From Candidatus Neoanaerotignum tabaqchaliae (lineage in GTDB: Bacteria; Bacillota; Clostridia; Lachnospirales; Anaerotignaceae), in assembly GCA_904420235.1 (NCBI GenBank), contig CAJFUS010000224.1:1-12234 (forward strand): 12,234 nt of DNA, given 5' to 3'. A program made the position numbers and the translations under genes. Below are positions 6,051-12,234 of this stretch, piece after piece (the first letter of the stretch is position 1; each line of letters starts with the position of its first letter). The notes under the pieces are model-generated. The model saw nothing but the letters and a program-made list of their open reading frames with translations. It had not been told where the DNA came from and searched no databases.

Positions 6051-7361
6051 GTGCACAGATGCGTTGTAATTGCGGACGACCTTACAGGCGGAAACGCAAC
6101 AGGCGTTATGATAAGCGGATATGGTTATGATACATACTCGATAGTTAACATGGATGGTCTTGACCCAAACAATATGCCTGATTGTGACTGCATTGTTTAT
6201 CCTACAAACAGCAGACAGGCAAATCCTGAAACAGCATACAATCTTGTTTATAACGCTACAAAGTTTTTTATGAACGATAACATAAAGGTCTATTCAAAAA
6301 GAATAGATTCTACGCTTCGCGGAAATTTGGGAAGTGAAACTGACGCTATGCTTGACGCTCTTGACAACAACGCTATGGCCATGGTTGTTCCATGTTTCCC
6401 ACAGGCTGAAAGAGTTATAATAGGCGGATATGTGCTTGTAAAGGGCATACCCCTTCACAAAACTGAGGCCGCTTTAGACCCTTTAGCCTCTATAAACACG
6501 CCGCTTCCGTCTCTCCTTTTTAGGAAACAGTCAAAATATGACATAGGCTCAATTATGATTGATGACATGATGTATGGTGTTGACTACATAGCCGATAAAA
6601 TAAAACTTTATCAAAAAGAGGGGAAAAGAATAATAATATTCGACAGCCTTTCCCAAGAAGATATGGACATTGTGGCTGACGCGGTTATTAAAAGCGAGGT
6701 TAATTTTATAACTGTTGACCCGGGAATATTTACTGCTACTGTTGTAAGCAAGCTTGTGCCAAGCACAAAAGCACACAAAGAGCTTAACAGGGTTTTGGCT
6801 GTTATAGGCACCACAAATGCTGTTGCGAGGGGACAACTTGAGGAATTTTTGCAGACACAGCCAAAAACACTTAATATATATGCCGAAACGGAAGAATTTC
6901 TGCGCAGCCCTGAAAGGCGTGAAGATGAGATTGCCAGAATAGTTAACGAAGTGCTTTATAAGTGTCAGGACTATGAAATGTGCACTGTTGTTGGAGACGG
7001 AATTTTTCCGGCTAAAAGAATATCATTTAAAACATATATGGAATATTACAACACAACGGCAGAAGGTGTTTCAAAAATTATAAATGACGCTTTTGCGGAG
7101 GTTACGGAAAAAATTTTAAGAGGCGAAAAATCATTTAAGGGTCTTTATACTTCAGGCGGAGATATAACCGTTTCTGTTTGCAAAAGGCTTAAGGTCGCCG
7201 GACTTAAACTGGTAGAGGACGTGGCGCCTTTGGCGGCCCATGGAGAAATGCTTATGGGCGATTTTGACGGCCTTAAAATTATTACAAAAGGCGGTATGGT
7301 AGGAGATAAATACGCATTGAAGGTGTGCATGAATTATCTTGCCAGGAAAATAAATAATTGA
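6051..7361 (+). CDS. Four-carbon acid sugar kinase family protein (DUF1537, DtnK/DenK/OtnK-like)
   Basis: ATP-dependent kinase that phosphorylates the terminal hydroxyl of a C4 acid such as threonate or erythronate (family knowledge). I chose the GTG at 6051 (436 aa), preceded by GGGGAGTGAT; the longer ATG frame at 5994 would add a hydrophobic stretch that lies in the mRNA leader. N-terminal substrate domain: VVIADDLTGGNATGV (5-19), SKRIDSTLRGNLGSE (82-96), VVPCFPQAERVIIGGY (112-127), IPLHKTEAALDPLA (133-146). C-terminal nucleotide domain: YTSGGD (366-371) and ITKGGMVGD (411-419). Oddity: the first motif usually reads DDxTGxxD, but has Ala16 in place of the last Asp. The PdxA2 gene 46 bp downstream strongly supports a C4-acid pathway; substrate stereochemistry is not determinable. 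Confidence 0.87.
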   Translation: MHRCVVIADDLTGGNATGVMISGYGYDTYSIVNMDGLDPNNMPDCDCIVYPTNSRQANPETAYNLVYNATKFFMNDNIKVYSKRIDSTLRGNLGSETDAMLDALDNNAMAMVVPCFPQAERVIIGGYVLVKGIPLHKTEAALDPLASINTPLPSLLFRKQSKYDIGSIMIDDMMYGVDYIADKIKLYQKEGKRIIIFDSLSQEDMDIVADAVIKSEVNFITVDPGIFTATVVSKLVPSTKAHKELNRVLAVIGTTNAVARGQLEEFLQTQPKTLNIYAETEEFLRSPERREDEIARIVNEVLYKCQDYEMCTVVGDGIFPAKRISFKTYMEYYNTTAEGVSKIINDAFAEVTEKILRGEKSFKGLYTSGGDITVSVCKRLKVAGLKLVEDVAPLAAHGEMLMGDFDGLKIITKGGMVGDKYALKVCMNYLARKINN

Positions 7362-7407
7362 TTTTTATAAAAGCTTAAAGTTAAAAAAGTATTGTTGGAG
7401 GGAAAAA

Positions 7408-8403
7408 ATGAAACCACTTATAGCTGTGCCAATAGGCGACCCTGCCGGAGTAGGACCTGAAATAACAGTAAAATCAATAGCTCTTAAAGAAGTTTTTGAC
7501 GCTGCCCGCTGTATTGTTGTGGGTGATAGAAAAATAATAGAAAACGCCGTTAAAATAACGGGAGTTAATCTTAAGGTAAATGTTGTTGATGACCCTGCTG
7601 AAGGAGATTATTCTGAAGGTGTTTTAAACCTTATAGATCTTGACAATATAGACATGGACAAGTTTGAGTTTGGAAAGGTTCAGGGCATGTGTGGAAAAGC
7701 GGCCTATGAATATATAGCTAAATCCGTTGAGCTTGCTAACTCAAGAAAAGCTGACGCCGTTGCCACAACGCCTATAAACAAAGAGGCTTTAAGAGCCGGA
7801 GGAATTAATTTTATAGGACATACCGAAATTTTCGGCGCCCTTACAAACACGCCGGACCCTCTTACTATGTTTGAGGTTAGAGGCCTTAGAGTATTTTTCT
7901 TAACAAGGCATGTATCCCTTAGAAAAGCTTGTGATATGATTACGAAAGAAAGAATAATAGACTATGTTGTAAGATGTACGGAGGCCCTTAAGCGTCTTGG
8001 AGTAGAAGGCGGAACGATGGCCATAGCAGGTCTTAACCCACACAGCGGAGAACATGGACTTTTTGGCGATGAGGAAGTTAAAGAGGTTTATCCTGCTGTT
8101 GAGGAGCTTAAAAAAATGGGATATGATGTTGCCGGCCCCATAGGAGCTGATTCTGTTTTCCATTTAGCTCTTAAAGGAAAATTCAACAGCGTTTTAAGCC
8201 TTTATCATGACCAAGGCCATATAGCCACTAAAACCCTTGATTTTGAGAGGACAATAGCCATAACAAACGGAATGCCTATACTGCGCACATCTGTTGACCA
8301 TGGTACAGCATTTGACATAGCCGGCAAAAACCTTGTTAGCGAAGTAAGCATGGCCGAGGCTATACTTCTTGCGGCTAAATATTCGCCTAATTTTGTAAAA
8401 TAA
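7408..8403 (+). CDS. pdxA2: PdxA2-type 4-phospho-tetronate (threonate/erythronate) dehydrogenase
   Basis: NAD-dependent, metal-dependent dehydrogenase of the PdxA family, 331 aa. PdxA2 members linked to DUF1537 kinases oxidise 4-phospho-D-threonate or -erythronate at C3; the product decarboxylates to dihydroxyacetone phosphate. Visible landmarks: GDPAGVGPEI (10-19), GHTE (137-140) for substrate binding, and three metal-ligand histidines matching E. coli PdxA: His168 (TRHVSL), His212 (NPHSGE) and His267 (YHDQGH); then VDHGTAFDIAGK (296-307). YHDQGHIATK is, from memory, typical of PdxA2 rather than biosynthetic PdxA, which has YHDQGL. Together with the adjacent kinase this argues against a vitamin B6 role. 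GGAGGG (7397-7402) precedes the ATG. Co-transcribed with the kinase and ended by a terminator. Confidence is high for the family, moderate for the exact substrate. Confidence 0.87.
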   Translation: MKPLIAVPIGDPAGVGPEITVKSIALKEVFDAARCIVVGDRKIIENAVKITGVNLKVNVVDDPAEGDYSEGVLNLIDLDNIDMDKFEFGKVQGMCGKAAYEYIAKSVELANSRKADAVATTPINKEALRAGGINFIGHTEIFGALTNTPDPLTMFEVRGLRVFFLTRHVSLRKACDMITKERIIDYVVRCTEALKRLGVEGGTMAIAGLNPHSGEHGLFGDEEVKEVYPAVEELKKMGYDVAGPIGADSVFHLALKGKFNSVLSLYHDQGHIATKTLDFERTIAITNGMPILRTSVDHGTAFDIAGKNLVSEVSMAEAILLAAKYSPNFVK

Positions 8404-8422
8404 AGGTTGATAAAATTATTAA

Positions 8423-8462
8423 ATGCCCTTATACTATATTAAAGTACAAGGGTATTTTTTTT
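8423..8462 (+). terminator. Rho-independent terminator of the kinase-pdxA2 operon
   Basis: Stem ATGCCCTT/AAGGGTAT (8423-8430 with 8448-8455, one G-U pair), extended inward by TACT/AGTA after one mismatch, followed by an eight-T run (8455-8462). It separates pdxA2 from the downstream aminotransferase. Confidence 0.88.
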
Positions 8463-8489
8463 ACGGATATTTTATGCCGATAATATAAT
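8460..8489 (+). promoter_or_regulatory. Candidate promoter of the class I aminotransferase
   Basis: TATAAT (8484-8489) is a perfect -10, 40 bp before the GTG start. The best -35 is TTTACG (8460-8465) with an 18-bp spacer, overlapping the T-run of the preceding terminator. The -35 is only four of six. Confidence 0.5.
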
Positions 8490-8528
8490 ACATAGTGTGC
8501 TGATAATCTATATCAGGAGGGATTACAA

Positions 8529-9701
8529 GTGGAAATTAAATTTGCCGACAGAATGGACAGCTTTAAAGAGGGTATTTTTACTACTCTTGCCAATATCAAA
8601 AAGCAAAAGATAGATGAGGGAAAAACAGTTTACGACCTTTCGGTTGGAACACCGGATTTTATGCCCGACAGGTTTGTTATGGACGCTCTTATTGAGGCGG
8701 CTAAAAAACCGGAGAATTACAAATATGCCATAACGGACTCGGATGAGCTTATTGAGGCTGTTCAAACATGGTATAAAAAAAGATATAAGGTTAATCTTGA
8801 AAAAGACCAGATTATGTCCCTTTACGGCTCTCAAGAGGGATTAAGCCGTGTGGCCTTAACATTGTGCAACCCCGGTGATGTTGTTCTTGTGCCAAATCCA
8901 GGATACCCTGTTTTCTCAATAGGACCTATGCTTAACGACGCCAAAATAGAATATTATGAGCTTAGAGAGGAAAATGGATACCTTATAGATTTCAGCTCCA
9001 TACCTGAGGAAACAGCAAAAGCGGCTAAAGCTATTGTTGTTTCATATCCGGCAAACCCTATATGCCGTCTTGCTCCCGTAAGTTTTTACAAAGAACTTAT
9101 AGCGTGGGCTGAGAAATATAATGTTGTTGTTTTGCACGACAATGCTTATTCAGAGCTTGTTTACGACGGCAAAGAGGGAATATCATTCCTTTCTGTTGAA
9201 GGTGCGGATAAAGTTGGAATAGAGTTTAACTCATTGTCTAAAACATATAACCTTACAGGCGCCAGAATATCATTTGCTGTTGGAAACCGTGAGATTATAT
9301 CTCAGTTTAAAAAACTGCGCTCTCAAATTGATTACGGTATATTTATTCCTGTTCAAAAGGCCGCTATTGCCGCTCTTTTAGGGCCTCAAACAAGCGTTGA
9401 GCGCAACCGTCAGGAATATGAGGACAGAAGAAATGCCCTTATAGATGGCCTTAACTCCATAGGCTGGAAGGGTACTGTCTCGGAGGGAACAATGTTCGCT
9501 TGGGCGCCTTTGCCAAAGGGATATACCAATTCTACCGAGTTTGTGCTTGAGCTTATTGATAAGGCCGGAGTTGTGTGTGTGCCTGGAAGCGTTTTTGGAA
9601 GCCTTGGCGAGGGATATGTAAGGTTTGCCTTGGTATATAACGTTGAGGATATGAAAAAAATAGTTGCCGCTGTTAAGGAAAGCGGAATAATTAAAGAGTA
9701 A
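8529..9701 (+). CDS. Class I/II PLP-dependent aminotransferase (LL-diaminopimelate/aspartate aminotransferase-like)
   Basis: Fold-type I transaminase, 390 aa, starting at GTG 8529 with AGGAGG (8515-8520) 8 nt upstream. Residues seen: VGTPDF (39-44) near the N-terminus, GSQEGL (100-105), NPGYPVF with Tyr126 that stacks or bonds to PLP, Asn176 in PANPICRLAP, HDNAYSE with Asp204 and Tyr207, NSLSKTYNLTGAR with catalytic Lys238 and Arg246, and YVRFAL with Arg365 for the substrate carboxylate. The usual NPTG motif after Asn is changed to NPIC. The overall look resembles DapL/MalY-side class I enzymes, but the amino donor cannot be fixed by eye. It is monocistronic, with its own -10 and a strong terminator. 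Nothing in sequence ties it to the upstream sugar-acid genes beyond adjacency. Confidence 0.88.
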   Translation: MEIKFADRMDSFKEGIFTTLANIKKQKIDEGKTVYDLSVGTPDFMPDRFVMDALIEAAKKPENYKYAITDSDELIEAVQTWYKKRYKVNLEKDQIMSLYGSQEGLSRVALTLCNPGDVVLVPNPGYPVFSIGPMLNDAKIEYYELREENGYLIDFSSIPEETAKAAKAIVVSYPANPICRLAPVSFYKELIAWAEKYNVVVLHDNAYSELVYDGKEGISFLSVEGADKVGIEFNSLSKTYNLTGARISFAVGNREIISQFKKLRSQIDYGIFIPVQKAAIAALLGPQTSVERNRQEYEDRRNALIDGLNSIGWKGTVSEGTMFAWAPLPKGYTNSTEFVLELIDKAGVVCVPGSVFGSLGEGYVRFALVYNVEDMKKIVAAVKESGIIKE

Positions 9702-9707
9702 AATAAA

Positions 9708-9759
9708 AAATAACTCCCCCTTTATTAGATATGTAAGTCTGATAAAGAGGGGGTTATTT
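9708..9759 (+). terminator. Long Rho-independent terminator after the class I aminotransferase
   Basis: Long stem from AAATAAC plus a C-run plus TTTATTAGA (9708-9729) pairing with TCTGATAAA plus a G-run plus GTTATTT (9738-9759), with a small internal mismatch or bulge in the C/G tract. It is A/T-flanked on both sides, so it may stop transcription from either strand between these convergent units. Confidence 0.8.
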
Positions 9760-9801
9760 ATAATATTGAAATTATTTTTTACTGAATTTTATTTTAGAGA
9801 G

Positions 9802-9840
9802 ATAAAAACGAAATAAAGCCCTTGATTTTTAAGGGCTTTA
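9802..9840 (-). terminator. Rho-independent terminator of the ttcA-xer-Nudix operon
   Basis: Perfect 10-bp stem TAAAGCCCTT/AAGGGCTTTA (9814-9823 with 9831-9840), 7-nt loop. Read on the minus strand it lies 22 bp after the Nudix stop and is followed by TTTCGTTTTT. Its core is the same AAGCCC/GGGCTT type as the mecA terminator. Confidence 0.85.
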
Positions 9841-9862
9841 AACTAAGAAATATTTTAACTTT

Positions 9863-10501
9863 TTAACTGATACTAATATTGTTTTCTTTTATAATATCAC
9901 AAAGATTTTTGACTATTCTGGCTGTTATTCCCCATATAACGTCGCCATTATACTCGTAGAAATACTCGTCCATGTAAGATTTTCTCCATTGATAATTTTT
10001 GCCTCCGTAAATTTTGTCAAATGGGAAGTCTTTAGGAAATGAGTGTTTCATTTCTATTCGGTAAAGCTGCGGAGGAACAGAAATAAAATGGATGAGAGGA
10101 ACGAATATAACTTTTTCAACCTCGCTTTTGCTTATGGACATCTTATTTATAGCGGAATTGTCTATTTTGGCGGCGAAGGGAGTTATGTAGGCACCAAAAG
10201 AGGACACTATGTAATCAAGATGTCCGAGTATTTTTATATCTTTTTTGTTTATGCCGGTTTCCTCAAATGTTTCCCTTATGGCTGTCTGCTCAGGAGTTTC
10301 GTTATTTTCAGCCATTCCGCCGGGAAAACAAAAATCCCCCGGCTGCCTGTCAAGGTTAAGGGCTCTTTGGGTAAGCATTATATTTATTGAACCATTAATA
10401 TTGAACATAGGCACAAGAACTGAGGCCGGAAATCTTATCCCTTCCGGATGAAAAGTTCTGTTTGATAGAACGCCTGATGTATTTGAGAAAAAATCGCTCA
10501 A
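9863..10501 (-). CDS. Nudix hydrolase, CoA pyrophosphatase-like
   Basis: Hydrolyses a nucleoside diphosphate linked to another moiety; the nearest named group is the CoA pyrophosphatases (NudL/PCD1 type), which cleave CoA or oxidised CoA to 3',5'-ADP and phosphopantetheine. The complete Nudix box is residues 62-84: Gly62, Glu68, Arg76-Glu77, Glu80-Glu81, Gly83. Just before it, LTQRALNLDRQPGDFCFPGG (43-62) fits the loose CoA-Nudix signature LTxR-x(S/A)-...-G-x-x-x-FPGG, with Gln in place of the usual His. The start is TTG at 10501, supported by AAGGAGG, which lies inside the last codons of the upstream recombinase gene; only 2 nt separate the genes, so they are likely translationally coupled. 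The 212-aa length is normal. The Nudix call is firm; CoA specificity is probable. Confidence 0.85.
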   Translation of the reverse strand: MSDFFSNTSGVLSNRTFHPEGIRFPASVLVPMFNINGSINIMLTQRALNLDRQPGDFCFPGGMAENNETPEQTAIRETFEETGINKKDIKILGHLDYIVSSFGAYITPFAAKIDNSAINKMSISKSEVEKVIFVPLIHFISVPPQLYRIEMKHSFPKDFPFDKIYGGKNYQWRKSYMDEYFYEYNGDVIWGITARIVKNLCDIIKENNISIS

Positions 10502-10503
10502 TT

Positions 10504-11580
10504 TTAATCCTCCTTCCTAAGTTTTATAAATTTAGCGGCCTTTGCCCTGCGGGACTCGTCCATTCGGGCATAATGCTTTTTGGTAGTGTTTACATCAGCG
10601 TGACCAAGGACATCAGCAACCAAATATATATCTCCACTTTCATTATAAAGAGTTGTTCCGTATGTACTGCGCAGTTTATGGGGCGTTATTTTTTTCAGTT
10701 TAACGCTTACCTGAGAATATTTTTTAACAAGAAGCTGCACAGACCTTGTTGTTATGCGTTTTTTTTGGCTTGAAAGAAAAAGGGCATTTTCGTTTCCCTT
10801 TAAGGCGTCAATATTTTTGCGTTCCTCCATATAGTCAAGCAAAGCCCCCCGCACTTCGCTTCCAAAATAAAGCACAGCTTCGTTGCCACCTTTTCTTGTT
10901 ACCTTAACGCCGTTTACGTTAAAATCAATGTCATCTATGTCTATTCCAACACATTCCGAAACACGCATACCTGTACCTACAAGAAGAGTTACTATTGCTA
11001 AATCACGCTTTTTTGTTTTCTCGTGGAATTTTTTCTGTCTTTCTGTAAGGTCTTGACCGCTTTCAACCTCGTCAAGCAAATCGGCGGTTTCATTTGGGTT
11101 AAGGCGAATAATTTCTTTATCATGTATTTTTGGAGTGTCAACTAAGGCGGCGGGATTTGTTTTTATGTTTTGTATTTTAACATAATATTTATACATTGAA
11201 CGTATGGCGGCTAATTTTCTGGCGCGGCCTTTTTCGCCGTTATGAACCTCTAAATATGTGTCTTCGCTTTCAGGCCGCTCTTTTTGATAAAAGCTTATGT
11301 ACTCAAGAAAAAGGTCTATGTCAGACGGCAGAACCTTGTCTAAGTCCTCAACTGTTATGGTGTCCATTTTTTTGTCGCATATTTCGGGATGATTATCTAT
11401 AAGATATTGAAAAAAAAGCCTTAAATCGTATGCATAGTTTATTCTTGTTCTTACAGAAGTGTTTTTTTGTCCAAGGCTTCTGAAAAAATCCGAAACAAAG
11501 GGCGGAAGGGTTTCTATAAGACCCCTTAAATGCTTAAGGCCCTTTGAGTTTTGTTCCTCGTAATATGTTTTTTCAGCCAT
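10504..11580 (-). CDS. Tyrosine recombinase, XerS-like
   Basis: Site-specific DNA recombinase of the lambda-integrase/Xer family, 358 aa from the ATG at 11580 (AAGGAG 8 nt upstream; a GTG at 11586 is too close to it). The N-terminal SAM-like core-binding domain spans about 22-145. The catalytic domain holds the full active site: Arg206 (GTGMRVSE), Lys230 (TRKGG), His301 and Arg304 (TPHKLRST), His327 (LGHAD) and nucleophile Tyr337. The length and inserted segment before the catalytic core (about 151-192, then KKRDLAIVTLLVGTGMR) resemble the single-recombinase XerS of streptococci more than ~300-aa XerC/XerD. It sits inside a housekeeping-type operon between a tRNA-thiolation gene and a Nudix gene, with no phage genes, so a chromosome-dimer resolution role is plausible (inference) rather than mobile-element integration. 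Confidence 0.88.
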   Translation of the reverse strand: MAEKTYYEEQNSKGLKHLRGLIETLPPFVSDFFRSLGQKNTSVRTRINYAYDLRLFFQYLIDNHPEICDKKMDTITVEDLDKVLPSDIDLFLEYISFYQKERPESEDTYLEVHNGEKGRARKLAAIRSMYKYYVKIQNIKTNPAALVDTPKIHDKEIIRLNPNETADLLDEVESGQDLTERQKKFHEKTKKRDLAIVTLLVGTGMRVSECVGIDIDDIDFNVNGVKVTRKGGNEAVLYFGSEVRGALLDYMEERKNIDALKGNENALFLSSQKKRITTRSVQLLVKKYSQVSVKLKKITPHKLRSTYGTTLYNESGDIYLVADVLGHADVNTTKKHYARMDESRRAKAAKFIKLRKED

Positions 11581-11582
11581 TT

Positions 11583-12234
11583 TCACATCTCCTTATGCCA
11601 GCCTTTTATGTTGGAGCGCTGTATCGCGCTGAAAATTTTGCCGTCAAGATTGTCATATTTTTTTCCAAGCTCGTGTATAAGCTCTTTTATTTCCTGTCTT
11701 TTGGTATTGCCGTTTGCTGGGCATGGATTTTTAACTATTTTTATGTTGTTTTTGTTTATATAGCTTTTTATATCCTTTTCAGGAACATACATAAGAGGAC
11801 GTATTGAGTAAAGTTTTTTCCTGTCAAGATAGGACACAGGAGCGAAGGTGTTTATTCTTGCCTCAAATATGAGGGACATTAAGAATGTTTCGGTTATGTC
11901 GTCCCTGTTGTGTCCCAAAGCTATTTTGTTGCAGCCAAGCTCGTCGGCTTTGTCGTTAAGGGCTCCTTTGCGCATTTTGGCGCACAGCGAACACGGGTTA
12001 GATTCTTTTCTTTCTTTAAATATTATATCGCCTATGTCTGTGTCTATAACCGTATAGTTTACGCCAACGCTTTGGCAAAGCTCCCTCATTGGGTTAAAAT
12101 CTGTTCCTTCAAAGCCGAGGGATACGGTTATTGCCTCTATATCAAATTTATTTGGATAAAATCTTCTTAATGTGGCCAAAGCCAAAAGAAGGCATATGCT
12201 GTCTTTTCCGCCTGAAAGGCCAATGGCTATTTTG
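11583..12234 (-). CDS. TtcA-like tRNA thiolation ATP pyrophosphatase, 5' end outside the window
   Basis: PP-loop ATPase of the TtcA/TtuA side of the TilS superfamily; TtcA makes 2-thiocytidine-32 in tRNA. 216 residues are visible and the frame is open to the window edge, so the N-terminus is missing. The PP-loop SGGKDS lies at 12216-12199. Further motifs: NPCSLC, the CxxC pair that binds an iron-sulfur cluster in TtcA; ALGHNRDDITET, matching the LGHxRDD motif; and a later NPCPANG that would supply the third cluster cysteine. The C-terminus ends about 40 residues after the third Cys. The stop overlaps the SD of the recombinase (gap 2 nt to its ATG), so the genes form one operon. Whether it modifies C32 or another position in this lineage is uncertain. 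Confidence 0.87.
   Translation of the reverse strand, partial: KIAIGLSGGKDSICLLLALATLRRFYPNKFDIEAITVSLGFEGTDFNPMRELCQSVGVNYTVIDTDIGDIIFKERKESNPCSLCAKMRKGALNDKADELGCNKIALGHNRDDITETFLMSLIFEARINTFAPVSYLDRKKLYSIRPLMYVPEKDIKSYINKNNIKIVKNPCPANGNTKRQEIKELIHELGKKYDNLDGKIFSAIQRSNIKGWHKEM

Noticed and set aside
7408..8403. PdxA as a pyridoxal-phosphate biosynthesis enzyme
   Set aside because: YHDQGH-type motif and direct linkage to a DUF1537 kinase indicate the PdxA2 catabolic branch; no other B6 genes are present.
10504..11580. Integrase as a mark of a prophage or integrative element
   Set aside because: No phage, transfer or excisionase genes, no att-like repeats seen, and it is co-transcribed with housekeeping-type genes.

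Overview
The window looks like chromosome from a low-GC anaerobic Firmicute, most likely a clostridial or Lachnospiraceae-type organism. Signs are strong AGGAGG-type Shine-Dalgarno (SD) sites, frequent GTG/TTG starts, AGA/ATA-rich codons, Rho-independent terminators after most units, and Firmicute-type genes (MecA, DUF4397, split UxaA dehydratase). No rRNA, tRNA, CRISPR array, insertion sequence or prophage module was seen.

Layout. (1) 17-2431: an AraC-family regulator (minus) diverges from a class III aminotransferase resembling beta-amino-acid transaminases. (2) 2587-3994 (minus): a two-repeat DUF4397 protein of unknown function and the ClpC adaptor MecA. (3) 4219-8462 (plus): a sugar-acid cluster, with a split UxaA-type dehydratase (small and large subunits) behind one near-consensus promoter, then a DUF1537 four-carbon acid sugar kinase and a PdxA2-type 4-phosphate dehydrogenase behind a second, perfect-consensus promoter, ending at a terminator. 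(4) 8460-9759 (plus): a monocistronic class I/II aminotransferase with its own promoter and terminator. (5) 9802-12234 (minus): a tight operon read as TtcA-like tRNA thiolase (5' end outside the window), XerS-like tyrosine recombinase, CoA-pyrophosphatase-like Nudix hydrolase, then a terminator.

How the genes may work together. Kinase plus PdxA2 is the known core of D-threonate/D-erythronate-type catabolism: phosphorylation at C4, oxidation at C3, then decarboxylation to dihydroxyacetone phosphate. The linked UxaA dehydratase is not part of that core. No isomerase, aldolase, transporter or dedicated regulator lies beside it here. Its substrate, and whether it feeds the kinase/PdxA2 branch or runs in parallel, is the main open question. 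The two aminotransferases sit in separate transcription units and may be unrelated to the sugar-acid genes.
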